A stretch of 64,000 bases of DNA from Paraspadella gotoi (lineage: Eukaryota > Chaetognatha), in NCBI GenBank assembly GCA_051294375.1, contig CM119268.1, positions 14,023,037-14,087,036 of the forward strand. The letters run 5' to 3'. Under the pieces are notes generated by a model, which was given only the letters and a program-made list of their open reading frames with translations, made no database searches and was not told the origin of the DNA. Shown piece after piece: positions 1-11,624 of the stretch. The position numbers were made by a program, and so were the translations under genes. Position 1 is the stretch's first letter, and each line of letters opens with the position of its first letter.

Positions 1-926
1 TCAGTAAGAGAGAGCTTGCCTCGCGAGCTAGCAAAGAGTCTCCATAACAACCGCGAACTGAAAGTTGTTTCTCATCAACTTAGTGACATCAATAAAGAAA
101 CGGAAAAGTGAAAGCAGACAGGTAAGATAAATTGGTAAGAGAATTCTTGAATCAAAATAAAACAAAATCGAGTCATAAAATCACTGCTTATTTTTCAATT
201 ACGTCCTCCCGCCATAAAATCACTGATCTCTCCAAGGGGATAATTTAAGAGACCGAAATCTCAATTACCACCTCTCACCGGCGAGAAGGCGCCCTGTGGC
301 GGTTCCCACACCACACGCGGGCCGACTGCGGGGCGCTTCGTGATTGTGGAAGAAGTTCACGGGAAAACAGGTGGATTGACGCCATAGGGCAAGAAGAAAA
401 AACATTTTTGAATAGTCAATATGAAATACAGCCTATTCTCGATCCCAACAGAGCTTTATTAACCCATAAACAAACAAAAAATGACCGAAATTCAAGGGTA
501 AAGTAATGCAATAAAGTAAAGAACGAAAAATAAAGGGAAGACGAAATCGAATAAAAAATCAAATATAATGTAACAAGGAAATGAAGGAATTAAAGCTTAA
601 GGCTTCGTTTACCAGGGTGTAACTGAAATATTTATCACTTGACGTGGACTACCGACTTCAAAAAGAGAAATTGCCGTAATTAAGTTAGATCCTCCAAGCC
701 TTACCTTTTTCTGAAAGGCTATTTCACGCGAAAGATAATCGCGAAAGATAACGAGCGGGAGGCAAAAAGAGTTCGATCTATGTCCCGGTAACATTTACTT
801 TTTACGAAAACTATTTTTTTGTAATATTTTCCGGTGGGTTGTCTTGTTTGTGCAAATAAATTCTGGAATAGTTGTGCGAAAAGTATTTCGGGACGTTTAA
901 AAAAATCCGCATTATAGCTGACTCAC
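1..926. other. Left-edge non-coding stretch, probably an intron of the grainyhead-like gene
   Basis: I see no exon here that continues the Grainyhead DNA-binding domain, although the exon at 927-1109 ends with a good donor (GTGAGT on the minus strand) in phase 1. The rest of the DNA-binding and dimerisation domains must therefore lie beyond the left edge. The sequence is AT-rich with a short GC-richer patch around 270-360. No coding signal was recognised. Confidence 0.5.
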
Positions 927-1938
927 CTATTTCAATGATTCTCTGCTTGAAGGAGTGCTGCTTGCTGTGCCAAAACTGCCAGGCCTTTATTTCCTCTTCC
1001 AACGAGCGCTTCTCCCTAAAGCTGACGTAGATAAAGGATTTGGCGACGACGGGGATTTCGTCGATGGGCGACGAGGGGATATACTCCAGAGTCAGTCCGT
1101 AATACTGTCCTGTATGGACGGGGAAATAAATGGGAGTGATAGAAAATTAAAAAAATAAGATATTTACAGGATGATGGAGGCCAAACGTACGGCGCTCGAA
1201 TTCTTGCGTGGAGATAGGACATTCATCGCAACTTTGCAGTCTGTTTATCATCACAAACCACCACCCTCCCCCTTTTTTGTCCATTCCCTTTCATAAATTT
1301 AGGGCTGCCAAAAAGGGGGGGGGGGAAAGCAACTCTCGAAAGCGATAAAGAAAAGCTTTTCCTTCCTCGTAAGGACGGTTCGATTCCCCGGTGACGACGG
1401 AGAGGCCGTGGTCAAGTGGGGAGAAAACCGGGTTTAATGGAAAAGGAGGCTCAAAAGGAAAAGGAGGCTCCAAAAGTATGTTTTCCTTCCTCCGAGGCCA
1501 GTCGGCGAATCGGGTTTTTACCAATAATTTCTTTTTGCTCTACGCGCGAAGTTCGAGAGACTCGCTCCCTTTTTTTTATCGTTAGCGACATTCGAAGACG
1601 TCAATCGTTGTCGAGATGGCCGCTTGTTCATTCGATTTCTCGATGCCCCGTTTTTATCCATTAATTACCTTTTAATTCTCTCTTACCAACCTCCCTCCCC
1701 CCCCCTTATTTGTATTTTTGTATACTGAAAGGTCGAAACGCCTAGTCCCTGCGCGACTCTCACCGACGGACTTATGACGGGAGGGAAGATCGTCGTTCGT
1801 CTCTGTCATTAATTCCGAGTCGTCGACGTCGTCGTCGTCATTGTCCAGAGTCACGGACCGCTGATTACGCATTTCGATTTTAGGTCCCGGGGGAACGAAA
1901 AGCCTTAACGACCTCGAATCTCCATATTCTCAACAGTC

Positions 1939-1976
<38 letters not shown>

Positions 1977-2390
1977 AACGCAACAATTTTAATTCCCTGT
2001 ACGTTTTCATGCGTGCCGTTGTTTTTAAATACTTGATGATGTCATTCTCAAGAAATTTTAAATGGAACCCTTCGCCCCACCTCTATGCAACATTGCATTC
2101 CGCGCCCGTGCGAGTTAGACTAAGCAACATTGAAAGGCGGTAGTGGGAAAAGTTTCTTAACTAACTCATTTTCATTCCTATAAGTTGGAGTAAGAATGAT
2201 TAGCGAAATAATCCGTCGGGAGGAAAGTTATCGCGAGTGAGGTGGTGACACTTGGCTAAGACTTAATGGAGGCCTTCAACGTCGGTGAAATGCTTTCCCG
2301 GGAGAATTTACGTCCAGATCACTTTCTCTTTCCCAATACCTGACTTAGATAAACATTTTTCATACGAATCGCGTCGGTGAGTCAAAATAT

Positions 2391-2456
<66 letters not shown>

Positions 2457-5400
2457 ATCATATGACCGACAATTATTTGAGTCAGTCATGCGTGGATTTA
2501 CGTACAACAAGAAGATTTGAAAAGACAAGCCAACATCACAAGGTATCAGCGTTAATTAGGTTACCCATTTTGTGGCTACGATATGAACAGCCGCGAATAA
2601 AATTGAAAATCTTTTATCTCTCCTTCCCTTTAGAATCTCTACACAAAAAGGTAAGGTCCTGGGCGAAGAATCGAGAAGCAATTAAGTCGGAATGAAAGTT
2701 TTTGAAAAATTGTTCTCAGACACGCAAGGGATCGAAGAGAAACTGGAGACTTTTTTCAGAGTAAACAAACGGCACCTGTGACAGGATTTTTTTTTTGAAT
2801 GAGGGAGAAAGAAAAGAAATACAATTTTTGGGACAAAACCCCGCGTTGTCTTTCGAGGTTGTAGTTGTGATCTGTGAGAGTATAAATAAATATAGAGGTA
2901 AACAGCCTAGATAAATCTGAAACCTCAGACGATCCAATAGTCAAAAATATTCAAGTCACTGAAGATTTACTCGTACTCCGTATACAAAACTTTTAGAGGA
3001 AAACACAGGATTAGTGCTCGTTTTGGACTAACATCAATCAAAGAATGATACCAGGCTAATCATTTTTCAAACAACAAAAAATCATAGAATAGTGAATACA
3101 AAAGTGACGGGGGGGGGGGGGGGAAGGGAGAGAAAAGAGAATTAGAAATTAAAAAAAATGTTGATGCTATATGTGGCTCTTATTTTCGTAAAGCTCAATG
3201 CACTGACATTTAAATTTAAATTTGAGAACACACAAGCCGTCTCACCTTTGTTGATGTAGGTGATGGCGTCATCGTTTCTCGGTTGGTTGGTGGAGACAGG
3301 CGAGTCGAGGCAGTAGCGGAAACCCCCCTGGAAGGGTTCAATCTTTTCGATCTTCACAGACGGAACCGTGGGATGTTTCGCCTTCAGCGCTGCTGCCCTG
3401 GCGACGGCATTGGCGGAACGTCGGGATCGGACCTAGTAGGTTTTCATTCCCCTTGAATTGCATCGAATGACAAGAGTATTTCATAATGAGAAACTTACCT
3501 CGCCCTCTTCCAGTTGCGAATCGGCCACCATAGCAGTGTGATAGACCTGTTGCTGCTGGTGCTGTAGTGGTTGTGGTTGTTGCTGTATCTCCTGATGAGG
3601 CACAACCGACGGAAGCTGCTGAGTCAACTGTTGCGTTAGAATGAGCTGCTTCGGAGGTGAGGAAACTACACCATCGGAGGACCCCGCAGCGAACGCTTCA
3701 CCGTTGTTCGCGTATATGAGATCCATGCCGGCATTGGAAGAGTAAAGCAGAGGGGTCAGGGACGTCAGTGTGGCGTTGGACCTTGCACCTTAAAATGAAA
3801 GAAAATGAGTTTGATAAACATCTGCTTTGTCGTTGTCGTTACAATTGGCTCGAGGCACTCTAAAACAAAGCTCAGACTTACCTGACACGGCGTTGCTGTG
3901 ATAATAAAACTCCTTGGGGTCGCCATAAGACGAATCAAGTTGATCTCCCGAGGCCTCTTCTGATGACGTCAGCGGAGTCGCACTTTTGAGAATAGTGAAA
4001 TGTTTTTCGGTGGGTTTAGGCGAGGCGGCGTTGACGGGAAGGATAACGGAAGGGGCGGAAGACGTGGGCGTGGAAGATCCGAATGTCCCAAGGGACGAGT
4101 TATAAAAGACCACCTGAGGTTCGAGCTGCTGATTGGCGTTGGCGCTGGATGTACCACCGCCCGCGGCGCCGTTCAGCCCGACCGAGGGAGTTATGACGGT
4201 TGAGGCGAATATGGGCTGGATCTTGTTGGCGCTGCTGGGAGTAATGACGCGAACGGCCTCAGCCGGTGTAAGGAAGTACTCGGTTCTTGTTTCGCTCTGT
4301 CGCTCGTGTTGTTGCTGCTGGTGCTGCTGCAAAGAAGCGATGCTGTTTTGGTTTTCGTCTCGCTTCTCGACTTTGACATCCGCACCCCCGACAGCAATGG
4401 TCGATGGCGCTGCAGCCAGCTTAGTGGGAGACACGACTCGAGGAACCGACAAGAGCGAAGTCAGCGGCTTTTGAACTGAGAGATCCATGGCGGGCTCCAT
4501 AGTGGAAGACGAGCTGAAATTTAACAGCAAGGACAGTGGGGAGGCGGGGGCGGGGCGGGTCGAGAATCGGTAAACTAATTACATTAGGAGAATGAAGAGA
4601 AAGGTTAATCTTTACAAAAATAGATCCTTTTAAAATTTCTTCAGCCCTTTCTTCATAAATTCTAAGTAATTTCTTTTTTAACTGCATGCAGAGCAATGGC
4701 TTTTTATTTTATTGGAGATGGAGGCGTTAGTTTCAAACATTTCGCGAAGAATTGTCGGGCCTTCGGCCAAGCATTTTACCAGATACTGAATCGAATAAAT
4801 CAGTCAGTACCTGATGTAATACTCAACCGACGACGTTGAGTGCTTTTTTTTTAGATTCTGTTTTTATCGCTTTGTGGTTTCGAAAATTCCGACGCGTGGG
4901 GACGAGAAAACGAAGAGCATTAGCACCAGACACTGAGGAACGGCGGGAAAACAATCTCAGTACCTGATTAAATACTCAGCGCTGCATCGACAATCTAAAG
5001 ATTATTTTTTCTCGGTGAGGTTTGACGGTTTTTTTGTTTTGTTTTTTTTTTACTACTAAAGGCTAACTTCATCTTAATATAATCTTCCCATCTCCTCTCA
5101 ATGAGACTCATGCCTCATTTATTTACAAAGACTATCTCGAACCTCAAGGCGTCATTGGTCAAGGCCTGGGCGGCGACTTGCGCCTCGTTGGTGTTTAGCT
5201 CGTTCCCAGCGAACTTATTGAAGTCGTAGAGCAAAGACGTTTCTTTGGAGGAAGAAGACGTGGAAGATTCGAGCCCCGCCGTCGTGAGAGGATGTTCGAA
5301 GTAGGCCCGAAGTCCCGCGTCCGTCAGATCCGAAGACGACGACGACGGGCCCTCGCCACCTAAATAAGGGGTAGTTGGAATATTGGGCGAAAATGGAGAA

Positions 5401-6132
5401 AAAGGAAAAAATAAAGAAAACCCAGCGGATGAAAGAAAAGAAAAGAAAACACAGAAAGTAACGAAAGAAAAAAAGAACAGCCGAAAAGAAAAAAAAAAGA
5501 AAACGCAGCCGAATAAAAAAAAAACAGCAGAACAGAAAGAAAACGGCATAAAAAAGAAAAAGAAATAAAACAATATAAAAAAAATAGAAAAAACGCAGCA
5601 AAGAAAAAAATAAGAATAAGAATGAAAAGTGAAAAATCGAAAATCCTTTAAATACAGTGAGTCACGCGAGAACCAAAGATAAGTTCGATCGATTGCAAGG
5701 GCAGAAACGAAACGAAACGAAAGCAAAGGTGGAAGAGATATATAAGCCGAAAATCGATCGTAGCCCCCCCCACCAAAAAAAAAAAAATGGGTCGTCGAAT
5801 GCAGGATCATTCGGTAACAATGGCTATATAATATATATATATATATGCTTATTATAGTACATAATACTAAAACTTAGTGAAAGCACGGCCTGTTAAATAC
5901 CAATTTGAAGGAAAAACTTTAAATCATTAGTCCCACCTTTAGTTATAAGGTGGATTGGAGGCAGAGTGGCGGAGGGTGGCGGAGTGGGTAAGGTGGACTG
6001 AGTGTTCGATTCTCTCCCCGCAAATACGTCATCCCGGAGCTCCGCTCGCTCTTGCGTTGACGATGGTGCCAGCACGGGGTCTTCGGGCGTGCGCAATTGA
6101 TCCGAATACGTCCTGTCGGTCGAAACGCTCAT
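927..6132 (-). CDS. grh: Grainyhead-like transcription factor, 5' part (continues beyond left edge)
   Basis: Grainyhead/GRHL proteins are nuclear CP2-fold transcription factors that control epithelial and cuticle genes. Minus-strand exons: 6132-5937, 5359-5143, 4513-3882, 3788-3499, 3432-3246 and 1109-927. All junction phases agree and give 568 codons plus one base. The DNA-binding domain start is clear: FRYCLDSP, ITYINKGQYYGL, then IKAWQFWHSKQHSFKQRI, which matches the GRHL W-x2-WHSRQH-x-KQR core and not the LSF/TFCP2 version. Exon 5359-5143 carries YFEHPLTTAG and SLLYDF, like the GRHL N-terminal activation segment. The middle is Gln/Ser/Thr-rich, with GTGEVRSRR-type linkers absent and a basic stretch VRSRRSANAVARAAA just before the domain. 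Weak point: the donor at 5143 (AG|GTTCGA) is poor and was chosen because it keeps the frame. The start (MSVSTDRTYS) is tentative. The paralogue is the + strand gene ending at 19754. Confidence 0.85.
1765..1872 (-). other. Candidate small acidic exon inside the grainyhead-like gene
   Basis: An open frame starts with ATG at 1872 (MRNQRSVTLDN, then an Asp-rich run and SELMTETNDD) and ends at a strong donor, GTCG|GTGAGAG, in phase 1. The next exon downstream (1109-927) begins in phase 1, so the two could be joined. It could be an alternative first exon giving an N-truncated isoform, or chance. The Asp codons come from a GAC/GTC repeat, which lowers confidence. Confidence 0.25.
1941..1972. repeat. 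(GA)n microsatellite
   Basis: About 16 uninterrupted GA units, inside the intron between the last two visible grainyhead exons. Confidence 0.95.
2391..2453. repeat. (GA)n microsatellite, one interruption
   Basis: About 31 GA units with a single GACA interruption near 2401, in the same intron as the GA run at 1941. The rest of this 2.1-kb intron (1110-3245) also holds a 15-base G run at 3109-3123 and no recognised gene. Confidence 0.95.
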
Positions 6133-8103
6133 ATTTATCAGGCGAGAAAATCGAGAATTAGACAGCGCCCCCGCACGTGCCAAAACCTTTGAATAAACGC
6201 GCACGAAATGAAGTTTTTTAGTTAGAAATTACATTTGTAGCGAAAGGCAATAATTCTTAGTCCCCACATATCGTGTTCGTAGTAGCAGAAAAACGGGGGA
6301 AAATCCAAACTAAAGGCTCAATACGTCGCGCCAAGTTGCCTCAACGGATCGGGAAAAACTTGTCGGACGACTTTCGACTCAGTCTAAATCATTTCAAAGA
6401 CCGAAGAAACGCAAATGAAAGCTCACGAGGATAATTATCGTTCAATTTTAAATCTTATCTTCTCAACGCACTCAATTTAGTTTTGGTATGAATGACACCC
6501 ATTTGATGAAGATTTCTCACGGTGGCGCTTTTTATTTAAAAGTGCCCGTATGTCCGTTCGTACAGGAAACATTGAATTAACTAATAAAATTGGTAAACCA
6601 ATATAAAAATTATCCATTCATTTAATAAATAAGCTATCTTGCCCCTGAATTTGGACAAGCTTTGGTGGTTTAAGGCCTCCATCAATCTTACAAGATAATG
6701 ACATCGCAAGTACCTACAAGCTTTCAACCAAGACTGTCAGTCTCTTTTATTCACTCGCATATGATTATAAGTCATTATAATTATAAGTTGCCTTCGAAAA
6801 ACAAAAAGATTTCATTTTGTAAATTAGATAGTATTGTTTTCACTTTCATCCCAAACAATCATAAACCAATGATCGTGCCTGGCGACCATCGGTTGTCCGG
6901 AGACGCCAATCCTCGAATTGTGAATGGGGTCACATTCGCTTCGGGCACAATGGTCCGCTAGAACTCTGCCGATAGTCAGACGATGAAAAGGACGATACCA
7001 CCGAAACACGAGAGCTGTCCGTCTTTCATAGGAAGTACGCGGTTGAAGAGGAGGTGAAAGAGGAGCGAAAAAAAGTGGCCCTTTGAGTCGCGGGTCAAGC
7101 AATAAAATGAGGGAAAAGAGGGAGGAGAAAGAATGAAACGAATACGCAGTGCAGGTGAGGCCATGTCTCGAATTGGACACTGATCGTCAGGGGGCCGACG
7201 ACTATACGAAAATTTTGGCGCCAAGGTAAAATTCATGATCGACAACCTTTGAGTTGGCCAGAGAGACAAAGACTTCGAGCGACTGAGATAAAAATTATTA
7301 TAGTGTTGCCTAAACAAATATTTGGTTACCACCTTTATATATAAGTCTGTTTATTGTTGATGATGCTATTTATGCCCGTATTAAACTTTAAATATAAAAT
7401 ATTATTCTTTTTATATATCAAACAAGTAGCTGCCCCAATACATGTAAACTAATTTACAGTAATTTTTTTTTTATTAATAAAAAATTGAAACTTGCTATTA
7501 TTTCATCGCTTACGCGATTTACAACCAAATTGATTATAATTGAATTTTTAGTTTGTATTAACTTTTTTTAATTATTTTAAAATAAAACAAACAAAAAATA
7601 TTTAACATTGGGCCCGAGGAGTGAGAATTCAAAATCCGAAACCGCGAAAAGAATTGGAAGAACAGATTGACTTGAGAGTTAAAAAGGATTTATTATGATC
7701 TATTATAATCATGCTTAATCACGTTCTCGACGGATCGTTCCACTGAATCAAAAAAAATTTGTATAAAAATAAATTAGCATCGTGAAAAAAAACACTCAAA
7801 AATGGAACGCAGATCCTTCCCATTGATGAGCTGAATCAAACAATGGATTCCTATATCATATTTCTCAGAGCGCACTGGATCAGAACTCGGAGGTACATGC
7901 TAAGTCTGGTTGAAATGAGTTGTCATTGGGAAAAAATCGAGGGCAAATCACGCAAAAATAAAGGAACCTACAAAATAAAAATCACATTTAATTTTTAGCT
8001 TAATTCCGAAAGTTAAGACGAAATTAAAATTAAGATATATAGTAAAGTTACTTGAAGAATAGCCGTTAATTGCTGTCAAATAAGGTTAAGTCATCGTCAC
8101 ATA
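6133..8103. other. Non-coding interval upstream of the grainyhead-like gene
   Basis: Mostly AT-rich. A GC-richer island at about 6870-7270 is open in several frames on both strands, but none of the translations resembles a known domain and none has a convincing exon border set. It may be a 5' untranslated exon or promoter of the minus-strand gene. No gene is supported. Confidence 0.4.
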
Positions 8104-8992
8104 CACGGGTGGGACCATATATCGAGACAAAATTTAAAGAATCATTAATCTAAAATCTCAATAAATATTCGTATAATACTCTTTCAAAGATTTTAACCGA
8201 AATATTGTTTTAAAATTTTTTGATAAATTTTTTTTTTATTTTTTATTTTTTGATGCAGCAAATACAGCAAAGTTTTCTCCACGGGGTTTGGAAGAAAAAT
8301 GTTTGAATATTTATTGTTTAATCTCATTCTCATTCTCACAGTTAAAAATATTTTTGGAAGTACTTATTTGTAATATAATAATGCCTCTGGCAAGGTATAT
8401 ATTGCATTTTGGTTAAAAAATATTGAAGCAAGCAAAGTTCGGGTAAGTTACTGTTATGATTTAATTTTTATTAAAACTTACTTTTATCAAAAAAATTAAT
8501 AACAATATTGTCAGATAATTAAATTAATCATGTAAGATTTCTGCATGCATAATAAAAGAGTCAAAATGGTAAGAAATAATATTTGACGTATGTGACGATT
8601 TAAGCATATTCATTAAAATCTTCCTAAAATTTTGCTTTACTTACCTGAAAAAATAATAAATAAGTTTAATTTGGAAAGTGATGAAAAGCTTAAAATCAGG
8701 TGAATTAAAGATAAGACATAACAGTTTTTAATACTGTCACGTTTAGAAATGACCACTGAAAAATATTAACAAGTATGGCTTTTATTGTATGCAAGACAAT
8801 GCGCGCGCATAAAAATGACAATATTTTGAAAACATCCACGACGCCTTGGAGTTGCTGAAATTTTTTTTTGTTTCATTGCATATAAAAGTGAAAACCCCCC
8901 AAAATGTTTGCCACCCATTTTATTATTGTATCTCAAATCATTCAGACAGGGCAGGACGTTAAGTTTTGTCTCGATATAGGGTCCCACCCCTG
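8104..8992. mobile_element. TA-flanked inverted-repeat DNA transposon, non-autonomous
   Basis: The left end reads CACGGGTGGGACCATATATC and the inverted right end reads CAGGGGTGGGACCCTATATC. Both continue with GAGACAAAA. The element is flanked by TA on each side (8102-8103 and 8993-8994), as expected for Tc1/mariner-type insertions. It is 889 bp long and AT-rich inside. I see no transposase: the longest internal frame (minus, near 8766-9020) overlaps the right repeat and matches no motif I know. It is therefore most likely a deleted, non-autonomous copy. Confidence 0.75.
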
Positions 8993-9202
8993 TATAATTC
9001 AGTTCCAACTTACTTCTCATGTCGCGTTCTTAGTAGTCTCTTCATAAGTTCTTAATTTTTTTCCTGAGAACTTTTGAAAAACAAAAAATTAAAAAGCGTT
9101 TTTTTCGAATCCCATAGAGTGATTTCATAGTTCTGTAATTTAGTGGTGTGATATGAGGGCACGAGGGTCGCCATGACGACGCCGTTGAGAATCGAGTGGA
9201 AA

Positions 9203-9495
9203 AACCGGTATTTCGGTTCCGCAGAACCGGATCGACCAGTTCAGTATTTCGTGGTATTTCCTTTCGAACAAGATTTGGACTACCTGATAGTTTAATAAGC
9301 GGAATTTTTCAAAATTGACGCCTCCTTAAGTAACAGAAGGAAAAGGGAATACATATTTTAAATTTAAAGCTAACAAAAAATATTCAAAGTGTGACGCTCT
9401 ATATATATAGCGAGGGGTAACCAGTCCTGAAGTCTTTTCGCGCACTATAGAATTCTTTATTCGCATCGAGTCAAAACAGGTTTGCCAAACCGGTT
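9203..9495. promoter_or_regulatory. Cluster of Grainyhead-type binding sites
   Basis: AACCGGTA (9203-9210), AACCGGAT (9225-9232) and a perfect palindrome AACCGGTT (9488-9495) match the known Grainyhead consensus AACCGGTT. Weaker relatives follow at 11456-11463 (AACCAGTT) and 11507-11514 (AACTGGTA). They lie between the two divergent grainyhead genes. Function is inferred from motif only. Confidence 0.35.
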
Positions 9496-9912
9496 GTACA
9501 GCATCTAGAAGATAGCACAAGGAAAAAAAACCGAAACAAAAATCTTTTGGAATATTGATACGTTAAAAATCACGCTTGCGAAACTTCGAAAATAATTTTC
9601 CTTTTATCCGTAATAATGGTCTCAGACTCTCAGCAGGGGACATAAACCGTTTTGAATATCAAAAACCCGCGGTATAGGCTGAATATTGAACAAAACTTTC
9701 AAAATATAAGAGAGCAGAGGGACTTGGAAAAAAATTATGAAAAAACAAAATGATTTAATTATTTCTCGACTCGGACCAAAAAATGAATTCGCAAGTTGTT
9801 CAGCTATAAGCCAGAAATATTGACTAGTTGGTCGGTCTATCAAAAAACTTTCAATGATATGTTAAATTTTAAACAACTTAACTATTATACGAAATATGCC
9901 GTATTCACTTAC

Positions 9913-10185
9913 TGATCACGTGACAGATGTGTGATCACGTGACTACACCAGTATAAAACGTATGCACAAAAAAATATTTACTAATTTATAAAATATTTTA
10001 TTAACATGCCTAATACTAAGTATCAACTAAAATGATTCAGTATTTAATTAATTCTAGCGCATTAAATTTTAGGTCATGTGATTACTTCAGGTGATCACGT
10101 GACTACATAAGTATGATACATATGTACATAAAAGGATTTATGGCACTTTATTTCTTATAAAATATATATTTGATTGGCATAATTT
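9913..10185. repeat. Diverged tandem duplication carrying TGATCACGTGAC motifs
   Basis: TGATCACGTGAC occurs at 9913-9924, 9932-9943 and 10092-10103. The last two are each followed by TACA-rich sequence and a similar TATAAAATAT block about 75 bp later, giving a period of roughly 160 bp. TCACGTGA is an E-box of the MITF/TFE type. Whether it binds anything here is unknown. Confidence 0.6.
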
Positions 10186-10199
10186 TCATTTTACCAACT

Positions 10200-10317
10200 A
10201 GGGTTAGGGGAGGTTAAGGGTAAGGGGTAGTTAAGGGTTAGGGGTAGTTTGAAAGTAGTTTAAGGTGGTTAGGGTTAAGGGTGGTTAAGGTTAAGGGGGT
10301 TTAGGGATAAAATAATT
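10200..10317. repeat. Degenerate telomere-like G-rich tract
   Basis: The tract consists of interspersed GGTTAGGG, GGTTAAGGG, GGGGTAG and TTAGGG units over about 118 bp, in one orientation. It is not a clean array. It could be an eroded interstitial telomeric repeat or simple-sequence expansion. Confidence 0.6.
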
Positions 10318-11624
10318 AGGTAATAATCTTTTTAGTAATGAAATTTTGTTCCAGTGTTATTCAAAAGAAACCAAAATTTTACCATTTAATTTATCAAGTT
10401 ATAACCGAATTATAATTATTATATATAGGTGGGTCAGACATACCTACCGACCGATCGAAAAGTTGCTCCGTGAGTACTCGGATCGTAACTAATAAATCAC
10501 AGCATTTGAATAAAATATTTATCCTTTTAATATCTTCCAAATAAAAGGAAAAAACGTTTTAATTAAATATCTTTTAGTCAAAAAAGTAATAAAAACTTTT
10601 TTAAAAAATTACGATTACTAGAAATATAACAATTTTTGGTAACGAAACTTGATTTAACACATTGAAAGAAATCGTCCTCTGAATTATTGGTTTGTTTATG
10701 CTTATGTTTATGTTTTTTTATGGGTCCCATTAACTATCGAAACACAATATTGAGGAATTTAAAAATTTATAACCTCAGCATGATAATTTTATCCCGAAAA
10801 GTTTAATTTACGGTAACAAAGTCTTACATGAGACCCACCTGAAGACGAAAGGAACGCAAAGATTATGTTTGTAGAGAACAATAACTTTAGTGGCGTTGAG
10901 GACCATTGTAATATTTTTTTAAAAATGAAACGAGTAAAATTTGAATCGAAGAACCTAACGCGACTGAAAACAGAGAAAAGCTTATTGAAATGCATCGTGA
11001 AAAAAAGGATTGAGGTGACGCAACGGCTGGAGACTCGAGCGACTGAACTTTTATGCAAGAGGTGAGGAAGGAATCGATTCTTGAGAAGACAAACAAAACC
11101 GAGAGCGAGAGCCTTATTTTTTATTTTCTTTATTTTTTCCCCTTTTTTGCCGCCAAATCCTTGGGTAGGAAATAAGAGCGGATAATTTAACTCTTAAAAA
11201 CTTACCAATCATTTCAGTAGTTCTATATTAATAAAAAAATGATTTTGCTAAAAATGACTAATGGAAAACGAGATTAAATGATAAACAAATACCATGATTC
11301 AATTCATAAAAAAGTTCTACATTATGACAAAAACAATTTATAAACTTACGTGATTGTATATGTGTATACAGAAAGCTGTTGAGGCGGAAATGAAAAAGTA
11401 GCCATTTTAAAAATAATTCCGGAAACAGCTGAGAGCGGGTAAAAATAGAAGGTCAAACCAGTTCACATTGACAGGTTTTTTATAACCAAACAAGGTAGGA
11501 ATAGCAAACTGGTAATGGACAGGTTAAATACAGGTTTTTCGGGAATGGCATCCAGTTTTCGTGATCAGGCAAGCTGTTTATAGAGGAGGAATGGTTATTG
11601 GCAACGGGCAAGTTGAGGTAGGAG

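Larger units (their letters stand above)
8993..11624. other. AT-rich interval between the two grainyhead genes
   Basis: No gene is recognised apart from the listed repeats and motif sites. Short frames around 10789-11096 are open on both strands but have no domain and no supported exon borders. Confidence 0.4.

Noticed and set aside
5365-5810. Phe-rich minus-strand frame extending the exon at 5359
   Set aside because: It is the translation of an A-rich intron read backwards. The acceptor TTATTTAG at 5360 removes it and fits the phase of the upstream exon.
6824-7332. Two overlapping minus-strand frames of 118 residues
   Set aside because: Neither shows a recognisable domain, they overlap in different frames, and no exon chain could be built.
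8766-9020. Transposase remnant in the TA-flanked element
   Set aside because: The 84-residue frame overlaps the terminal repeat and has no catalytic motif I can recognise.
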